Source: Candidatus Didemnitutus sp. (GTDB lineage Bacteria > Verrucomicrobiota > Verrucomicrobiia > Opitutales > Opitutaceae). Taken from it: a stretch of DNA of 64,000 bases. Shown in pieces: positions 59,000-64,000 of the stretch. Under the pieces are notes generated by a model, which made no database searches, had not been told where the DNA came from, and was given only the letters and a program-made list of their open reading frames with translations. Each line of letters begins with the position of its first letter. The first letter of the stretch is position 1. Location: positions 1,054,001 to 1,118,000 of the forward strand of contig JAHCAY010000001.1 in NCBI GenBank assembly GCA_019634575.1, written 5' to 3'. Made by a program: the position numbers and the translations under genes.

Positions 59000-60382
59000 A
59001 TGCTGAACTACCTCTGGCTCGCTCTGGTCGCGTTGGCTGTGCTCATCGGCGGCGCCACCGGCCACCTCCCGGATGTCACGAGCGCCGCGTTCCAGGCGGC
59101 GGAAACCGCGGTGATGAAGATCGCGCTGCCTCTCGCCGGCATCATGGCGCTGTGGCTCGGTCTCATGCGCCTCGCCGAGAAAAGCGGGCTCGTCCAACAA
59201 CTCGCCCGCGGGCTGCGGCCCGTGATGCGCTGGCTTTTCCCCGACGTGCCCGCCGACCATCCGGCGCAGGGTTCGATGCTGATGAACATGGCGGCCAACA
59301 TGCTCGGCCTCGCCAACGCCGCCACGCCGCTCGGCCTGCGCGCCATGCGCGATCTCGAGTCGCTGAATAAGACTCCCGGCACCGCCACGAACGCGATGTG
59401 CACCTTCCTCGCGATCAACACCGCGAGCATCCAACTCATCCCCACGACCGCCATCGCCATCCTCGCCACGCAGCACGCGCAGAATCCCACCGCGATCGTC
59501 GGCACCGCGCTGATCGCCAGTTTCTGCGCCACGACTTCGGCGCTCCTCGCCGTGCGCTGGCTGCAAACCTGGCGCATGTTCCGCAGCGAGGCGGCGGCAC
59601 CGGAGGCGCAGGCGGATGCCGCGAAACCGGCCGCCGCCGCGGAGCCCGTGCTGGCCGTCGAGCCGGCGCCGATGAGCGGCCGCGGCCGCCTCGCGTTTGG
59701 CGCACTGATCGCCGTTTTCCTCGGCTTGTTCGCCTGGATCGCGTTCGCGCCGGAGAACTACCACGCGGCGACGACCTCCCTGCATCACGCCATCTTCCCG
59801 CCGCAGGTCGGCGCGCCGGCCGCCGTCGGCTCGTCCGCGCAATCGCTGCCGATCCGCGCGGTCTCGACGCTCTCGCTGCTCGCAGTGCCGTTCCTGCTCG
59901 TGTGCTTCCCGCTCTACGCGTTCCTGCGCGGTGTGAAGGTTTACGAGGAGTTCGTTGAGGGCGCAAAGGAGGGCTTCAACGTCTCGCTGCGCGTCATCCC
60001 GTTCCTCGTCGCGATCCTGGTCGCGATCGGCATGTTCCGCGGCGCGGGCGGCATCGAGGCGATGAAGAGTCTGCTCGCACCGGTGCTCGGACCGCTCGGC
60101 TTCCCGCCGGACCTGTTGCCGATCGCGCTGGTGCGTCCGCTCAGCGGCAGCGCGACCACCGGGCTTTTCACGGAGCTCGTGCAACGCCTCGGACCCGACG
60201 CGCTCGTCACGCGCATGGCGGGCACGATCTACGGCAGCACGGAGACGACGTTCTACGTCATCGCCGTCTACTTCGGTTCGGTCGGCATCCGCCGCACGCG
60301 CCATGCGGTCGCGGCGGGCCTGTTCGCGGATTTCATCGGCATCGTGGCCTCAGTCACGATCTGCCGGGTGATGTTCGGCTAA
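59000..60382 (+). CDS. Fused SpmA-SpmB nucleoside-recognition-domain membrane protein
   Basis: A 460-residue protein with about 10 hydrophobic helices in two halves. The first (MKIALPLAGIMALWLGLMRL, HPAQGSMLMNMAANMLGLANAATPLG) matches SpmA. After a loop of about 50 residues, the second (VSLRVIPFLVAILVAIGMFRGAGG, ALVRPLSGSATTGLFTELVQ, TIYGSTETTFYVIAVYFG) matches SpmB. In endospore formers these two small proteins act in spore core dehydration; in non-sporulating phyla they likely transport a nucleoside-like solute. ATG 59000 fits. Confidence 0.88.
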   Translation: MLNYLWLALVALAVLIGGATGHLPDVTSAAFQAAETAVMKIALPLAGIMALWLGLMRLAEKSGLVQQLARGLRPVMRWLFPDVPADHPAQGSMLMNMAANMLGLANAATPLGLRAMRDLESLNKTPGTATNAMCTFLAINTASIQLIPTTAIAILATQHAQNPTAIVGTALIASFCATTSALLAVRWLQTWRMFRSEAAAPEAQADAAKPAAAAEPVLAVEPAPMSGRGRLAFGALIAVFLGLFAWIAFAPENYHAATTSLHHAIFPPQVGAPAAVGSSAQSLPIRAVSTLSLLAVPFLLVCFPLYAFLRGVKVYEEFVEGAKEGFNVSLRVIPFLVAILVAIGMFRGAGGIEAMKSLLAPVLGPLGFPPDLLPIALVRPLSGSATTGLFTELVQRLGPDALVTRMAGTIYGSTETTFYVIAVYFGSVGIRRTRHAVAAGLFADFIGIVASVTICRVMFG

Positions 60383-60420
60383 GAGCCGGTCCGGGAAAAC
60401 GAGTGCGGTGCAGGTTCGCG

Positions 60421-60519
60421 GGACGCGACGGTGGTCGCGTTCCCGCTGGGCAAAGGCGCAAGCAAGCTCACGGCCTACGCTGGGAGCTGCTGGGGAGCGC
60501 GGAACGGTGTCCGCGCTCC
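60421..60519. repeat. Composite of three short repeats
   Basis: GCGGGACGCGAC-GGTG-GTCGCGTTCCCGC hairpin (60418-60447), a GTAGGC-type REP in inverted orientation (60455-60478), and the palindrome GGAGCGCGGA-ACGGTG-TCCGCGCTCC (60494-60519). They fill the 151-base space between the convergent Spm fusion and DUF1428 genes; the last may end both transcripts. Confidence 0.7.
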
Positions 60520-60533
60520 GCCGTGGCCGCGCC

Positions 60534-60896
60534 TCACGCCTCGACGATCGCCGAGAATCCGCTGAAGGCCATCCGCTTCGCGTCGAAGGGCATCTTGTTC
60601 GGATCGCAGGCGGCCATCAGATCGGGGTCGGCCATCACGGCCTTGTTCACCTTGTCGCGCTGCGCGCGGGATTTGTAGGTCACATGCGCGAGGATGAGCG
60701 TTTCGCCGGGCTTGAGTTTCACGATCTTCGTGAAGGGCGCGCAAAACTGGCCGCCCGGATCGTCCAGCACGGCCTCGCAATAGCTGAGCGCGCCGTGGCG
60801 CTTCCAGATTTTCGCGGCATGGGCGGCCATCTTGCGGTAGGCCGCGACGTTTTTCTTCGGGATCGGGAGCAGGTATCCGTCGACGTAGGTAGGCAT
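60534..60896 (-). CDS. DUF1428 family protein
   Basis: A 120-residue protein. The N-terminal YVDGYLLPIPKKNVAAYRKM, the central WKRHGALSYCEAVLDD and the C-terminal PFDAKRMAFSGFSAIVEA are the DUF1428 pattern, a dimeric ferredoxin-like fold related to YdhR. The function is unknown. It begins the minus-strand group DUF1428-SRPBCC-DoxX. Confidence 0.92.
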   Translation of the reverse strand: MPTYVDGYLLPIPKKNVAAYRKMAAHAAKIWKRHGALSYCEAVLDDPGGQFCAPFTKIVKLKPGETLILAHVTYKSRAQRDKVNKAVMADPDLMAACDPNKMPFDAKRMAFSGFSAIVEA

Positions 60897-60918
60897 GGAG
60901 ATACGAGGTCGAGGGGAG

Positions 60919-61449
60919 TTATTTGGTTTCGGCGAGGCGCTTGAGCTGGGCGAGGCCCTTCTCGAATTCGCCGCCGACCATCTTGTCCTGATTCATGAAC
61001 AGGCAGAAAACCTTTCCGACGAAGTTGTTTTCACCGGTCATCGTCCAGGTGACGACGGTCTGGTTGCCGGCCGGCTGGAGCGAATAGGTCGCGGCGCAGA
61101 CGGCCTCGAACGGCTTCAGAAATTCGAGTTTCAGGCGCACGAGCTCGTTGGGGCGGCTCTCGACGATCGTCTGCTTGCCGGCGCCCACGTCGCTGTTGCC
61201 CGACCACGATTGCGCGGCGCCCACACCCGCGGCCGGGCCGGTGAATTCGTAAGTGCAATTCGGGTCCTTTTCCTTCCACGGCGCCCACTCGTGGACTTGG
61301 TGCAGGTCGTTCAACCGCGGGAAGAGCGCCGCGGGAGCGGCGGCGACGGTGATCGAGCGTTCGATACGGAAGGTCGACGGCTGAAAGGCCGCGACGAGGC
61401 AAACGAGGCCGAGGAGGGCGACGAGGCCGAGGAGGATTTTGAGGATCAT
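60919..61449 (-). CDS. SRPBCC (START-like) domain protein
   Basis: A 176-residue protein. A hydrophobic N-terminus (residues 4-22, ILLGLVALLGLVCLVAAF) may anchor or export it, then a helix-grip fold: FRIERSITVAAAPAALFPRL, WAPWKEKDPN, VWSGNSDVGAG-like strands, TWTMTGENNFVGKVFCLF and a long C-terminal helix. The ligand is unknown. Proteins of this kind are frequent partners of ECF42 sigma factors. Confidence 0.85.
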   Translation of the reverse strand: MILKILLGLVALLGLVCLVAAFQPSTFRIERSITVAAAPAALFPRLNDLHQVHEWAPWKEKDPNCTYEFTGPAAGVGAAQSWSGNSDVGAGKQTIVESRPNELVRLKLEFLKPFEAVCAATYSLQPAGNQTVVTWTMTGENNFVGKVFCLFMNQDKMVGGEFEKGLAQLKRLAETK

Positions 61450-61477
61450 GGTGGGAGTAATCTACGGAAAAAAAACT

Positions 61478-61897
61478 TCAGGCGTAGCGCGCGGTGAGCA
61501 GCGGTGTGAACGCGCGGCGATGCAACCAGGCGAGGTAGAGCTCGAGCGCGACAAGGATGATCACCATCGGCAGGCCGGCGGGCAGCATGGTGGCGTTCAC
61601 TAAAGCGATATTGAGGATGACCGGCGCGAGGATCACGAGCGCGAGCGGCACGAAGCGGTTGAGGAGGAGCAAAGCGCCCATGGCCGCCTCGGTGCCTTTG
61701 ACGAGAGCGAACAAGTAGCTGCCGCGCATGACGGCATCGAACGCGGCGAGCTTCGGTGGGAGCGATTCGGGCGGAGGTGAGGGAAACCAGTTCAGGAGCG
61801 CACCGAGGCCGAAGACGAAAAAGACGAGGCCCAGCAGGAGGCGGGCGACGAGCCCGGAGATGCGGGCGAAGCGGGAAGGCGAAGGAGGCGTGGTCAT
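61478..61897 (-). CDS. DoxX family membrane protein
   Basis: A 139-residue protein with four hydrophobic helices (residues 15-36, 60-80, 83-104, 110-130). It has the DoxX-like blocks RLLLGLVFFVFGLGALLNWF, YLFALVKGTEAAMGALLLLN and FVPLALVILAPVILNIALVN. Redox or resistance functions have been proposed for the family. The longer open frame (to 62065) has no conserved sequence, so ATG 61897 is used. It shares the minus strand with the SRPBCC gene. Confidence 0.85.
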   Translation of the reverse strand: MTTPPSPSRFARISGLVARLLLGLVFFVFGLGALLNWFPSPPPESLPPKLAAFDAVMRGSYLFALVKGTEAAMGALLLLNRFVPLALVILAPVILNIALVNATMLPAGLPMVIILVALELYLAWLHRRAFTPLLTARYA

Positions 61898-62130
61898 GGT
61901 AAAATCCGGAGCCGTGAAGGCACGTTCATCCTCTCGACGAACGAACCGGAATCTCCCGGACAGGGGATAGCGTGGAATGCGGGTAACGCGCGGCAGGCTG
62001 ATCATCCTTCTCCCCTTTCGCACGGCCAAAAATCGCCGACCGCGGGAGATTCCCCGGACATGCAAATCGGACGCACTCTGTCCTTTCGCCGCCCTGCCGT
62101 TCGTCGTAACGGTAAGAAACCCCTCCCCGC

Positions 62131-62544
62131 ATGAGCACTCCCGCCCTTCCGCCGACCTACATGCTTCTGTTCCGCAACACCGGACCGGAAGTCTTCGCCC
62201 ATCTTTCGCCCGACCAGCGCCAGCAGCTCGTCACCCGCTGGAACGACTGGTTCGAGGGCCTCGTCGCCGCTGGCCAAGCCAGCGAAGGCCAGCCGCTGGA
62301 AACGCACATCCGCGTCGTGTCCGGCGCCGCGGGCTCGCGCGTCGTGGACGGTCCCTACGCCGAATCGAAGGAAGCCGTCGCGGGCTACGTCAAACTCCAC
62401 GTCCGCTCGCTCGACGAAGCCACCGCCATCGCGCAATGCCATCCGGGTCTCGAGCACGGCATGAAGATCGAGGTGCGCGAGCTCACGCCGCACTGCCACC
62501 TCGGCGTCAACACGAACGCCGCACCCGCCGTCGCCAAAGCCTGA
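62131..62544 (+). CDS. YCII-related (DGPF) domain protein
   Basis: A 137-residue protein of the PhnB/DGPF type: YMLLFRNTG at the N-terminus, RVVSGAAGSRVVDGPYAESKEAVAGYVKLHVRS in the core (DGPY in place of DGPF) and CHPGLEHGMKIEVREL near the end. YCII-like proteins are typically encoded next to ECF42 sigma factors, as here: its stop overlaps the sigma factor ATG (TGATG). Molecular role unclear. Confidence 0.93.
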   Translation: MSTPALPPTYMLLFRNTGPEVFAHLSPDQRQQLVTRWNDWFEGLVAAGQASEGQPLETHIRVVSGAAGSRVVDGPYAESKEAVAGYVKLHVRSLDEATAIAQCHPGLEHGMKIEVRELTPHCHLGVNTNAAPAVAKA

Positions 62545-63905
62545 TGCCGCGCATGCCTGCGCCGAAGGACATTCCTGCCATCGCCCTGCCGTTGCCGCGC
62601 GCCGGTGCCGCGACCGAAAACCCGCCGCCGCCCGCCGCGAAACCGGCGCAGCTGGTCGAACACTTTTTCCGCCACGAGACCGGCCGACTCCACGGCGCGC
62701 TCATCCGCCTGCTCGGCGTGAACCACATGTCACTGGCCGAGGACATCGCCCAGGAGGCAATGATGAAGGCGCTGCACACCTGGTCGATGGGCGGCGTGCC
62801 GGCGAATCCCTCGGCGTGGATCACCCGCGTGGCCATGAACCTCGCGAAGGATGCGCTGCGCCACAAGCGCATGTCCGGCGAGAAGACCGACGCGATCGTC
62901 ACCTTCCTCGACCAGACGCGTTCGCCCGCGGAAGACACTTCCTCCGACGCGCCGGAAATCCGCGACGACACGCTGCGGCTGCTCTTCGTTTGCTGCCACC
63001 CGTCGATCGCCGCCGACGCGCAGGTCGTGCTCGCGTTGAAAGTCCTCTGCGGCTTCAGCACCGGCGAGATCGCGCGCGCCTTCCTCAGCAGCGACGCTGC
63101 GATCGAAAAACAGCTCACCCGCACCAAGCAGCGAATCGCGGACGCCGGCATCGGCTTCGACATCCCGGCGGGCGCCGAACTGGCCGCGCGCCTCGACGGC
63201 GTGCTCGCCACCATCTACCTCCTGTTCAACGAAGGCTACAAGGCCAGCGCCGGCGACCGCTTGCTCCGCGAGGATCTCTGCCATGAGGCGATCCGGCTCA
63301 CGACGCTGCTCGTCGCGCACCCCGCCGGCGACACGCCACGCAGTCACGCGCTGCTGGCGTTGATGCTGCTGACCGCGGCGCGCTTTCCGTCCCGCCTCGA
63401 CGAACACGGCGACCTGCTCCGCCTCGACGACCAAGATCGCGCTAAATGGGACGCGCCACTCATCGGGCGCGGCCTGTTCGAGCTCGTCGCCGCCGCCCAA
63501 GGCACGGAGATCAGCGAATACCACCTACAGGCCGGCATCGCCGCCATCCACTGCACCGCGCCCGACTACGCGTCGACCGACTGGGCGCGCATCCTCAGCC
63601 ACTACGACGAACTGTTGCGGATGAAGCCGTCCCCCATCGTCGCGCTCAACCGCGCCGTGGCGGTCGCGCACCTCCACGGTCCGCGCGCCGGTCTCGATGC
63701 GATCGCCGCGATCGAGCAACGCGACCGACTCGAAAACCTCTACCTGCTCCACGCCGTCGTGGGCGAACTGCACTGGCGCTTGAAAGACCACCGCGCCGCC
63801 GCCGCGAGCTTCCGCCGCGCGCTGCAACTCGCGCACGTCGGCCCCGAACAGCAATACCTCGCCCGCATGGTCGAACGCGCCAGCGAGTCGCCGGGAGTGA
63901 ACTGA
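62544..63905 (+). CDS. ECF42-type RNA polymerase sigma factor with C-terminal extension
   Basis: A 453-residue protein starting at ATG 62544, overlapping the YCII stop. Sigma region 2 is in the segment ARLHGALIRLLGVNHMSLAE to DIAQEAMMKALHTW and NPSAWITRVAMNLAKDALR, and region 4 is in LALKVLCGFSTGEIARAFLS to EKQLTRTKQRI. The C-terminal 250 residues are the long helical/TPR-like extension (LLFNEGYKA, PLIGRGLFELV, ALNRAVAVAHLHGPRAGLDA) of the ECF42 group, which acts without a classical anti-sigma factor. It likely controls itself and neighbouring YCII-like and perhaps DUF1428/SRPBCC/DoxX genes. Confidence 0.95.
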   Translation: MPRMPAPKDIPAIALPLPRAGAATENPPPPAAKPAQLVEHFFRHETGRLHGALIRLLGVNHMSLAEDIAQEAMMKALHTWSMGGVPANPSAWITRVAMNLAKDALRHKRMSGEKTDAIVTFLDQTRSPAEDTSSDAPEIRDDTLRLLFVCCHPSIAADAQVVLALKVLCGFSTGEIARAFLSSDAAIEKQLTRTKQRIADAGIGFDIPAGAELAARLDGVLATIYLLFNEGYKASAGDRLLREDLCHEAIRLTTLLVAHPAGDTPRSHALLALMLLTAARFPSRLDEHGDLLRLDDQDRAKWDAPLIGRGLFELVAAAQGTEISEYHLQAGIAAIHCTAPDYASTDWARILSHYDELLRMKPSPIVALNRAVAVAHLHGPRAGLDAIAAIEQRDRLENLYLLHAVVGELHWRLKDHRAAAASFRRALQLAHVGPEQQYLARMVERASESPGVN

Positions 63906-63965
63906 GGCAAAACGCACGCCACGGATCTCGCGCCTTGGGAGATCCGCTGCGCGTGCCGACATTCT

Positions 63966-63993
63966 TGTCGCCGCCGGGACGTCGGCGACCACC
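63966..63993 (-). repeat. REP-like palindrome, family C
   Basis: The reverse complement, GGTGGTCGCCGACGTCCCGG followed by CGGCGACA, differs from the copy at 6411-6438 at one base. It lies at the right edge of the window, downstream of the sigma factor gene and a short GGATCTC/GAGATCC hairpin (63923-63945). The sequence beyond the window edge is not available. Confidence 0.8.
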
Positions 63994-64000
63994 TCGAACC

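Noticed and set aside
61898..62130. Long open frame from 61977 upstream of the sigma factor
   Set aside because: It runs through the YCII gene in another frame. The translation is Arg/Pro-rich without conservation, and the sigma factor start at 62544 is fixed by the YCII overlap.

Overview
The window is very GC-rich chromosomal DNA, by eye about two thirds G+C. It is densely packed, with no gene-free stretch longer than about 300 bases. I read it as a verrucomicrobial chromosome, most likely an Opitutaceae relative. The reasons are an exosortase together with a PEP-CTERM protein made of autotransporter-type beta-strand repeats, few Shine-Dalgarno sequences, many GTG or TTG starts, a PurF much longer than the classical enzyme, and a tyrA-aroA-cmk-plsC gene order. 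The taxonomic call is inference. There is no rRNA operon, no CRISPR array and no prophage. One tRNA (Gly-GCC) is present.

Layout. 1-7.9 kb: the tail of an M16 peptidase, a minus-strand exosortase and YjdF-like pair, an alpha/beta hydrolase, then a plus-strand housekeeping run (HIT protein, PhoH, YbeY, DUF502 membrane protein, RecO-like protein). 8-14.3 kb: a TetR regulator and a complete tripartite RND efflux operon (TolC-like, adaptor, pump) sharing a repeated TGAC-N5-GTCA operator-like motif. 14.4-16.9 kb: a Cas4/RecB-type nuclease fused to a DinG/XPD-type helicase. 16.9-22 kb, minus strand: an ABC-2 transporter operon with a YtrA-type GntR regulator and a 41-residue membrane protein, then a PIN-TRAM protein. 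22-27.9 kb: an EVE protein, a coiled-coil/SUMF1-like membrane protein, and tyrA-aroA-cmk-plsC. 28-33.8 kb: a LytS-type sensor kinase, a LytTR response regulator and the PEP-CTERM protein. 33.7-37.8 kb, minus strand apart from one plus-strand gene of 189 residues that is less GC-rich: FMN-dependent oxidase, trpS, a left-handed beta-helix protein and tRNA-Gly. 37.9-46 kb: an ACT-domain protein, a four-helix-bundle protein, a GAF-GAF histidine kinase, cupins, an HNH protein, a DbpA-type RNA helicase and threonine synthase. 46-54 kb: a REP element pair around a frameshifted REP-associated transposase, then purM, purF and purL. 54-64 kb: a GYF-domain protein, isovaleryl-CoA dehydrogenase, a methyltransferase, a ParB-like protein, a beta-propeller protein, an SpmA-SpmB fusion and an ECF42-type sigma factor cluster.

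The most unusual feature is the load of short palindromic repeats. At least five families recur between genes, and several share the GT(A/G)G head plus hairpin expected of REP elements mobilised by RAYT transposases. One family flanks a RAYT gene in perfect inverted orientation. More strikingly, copies of these repeats, and of other intergenic-type repeats, sit in frame inside conserved or essential genes (ybeY, purL, the nuclease-helicase), where they encode extra peptide segments. This resembles the rickettsial palindromic elements but occurs in an unrelated phylum.
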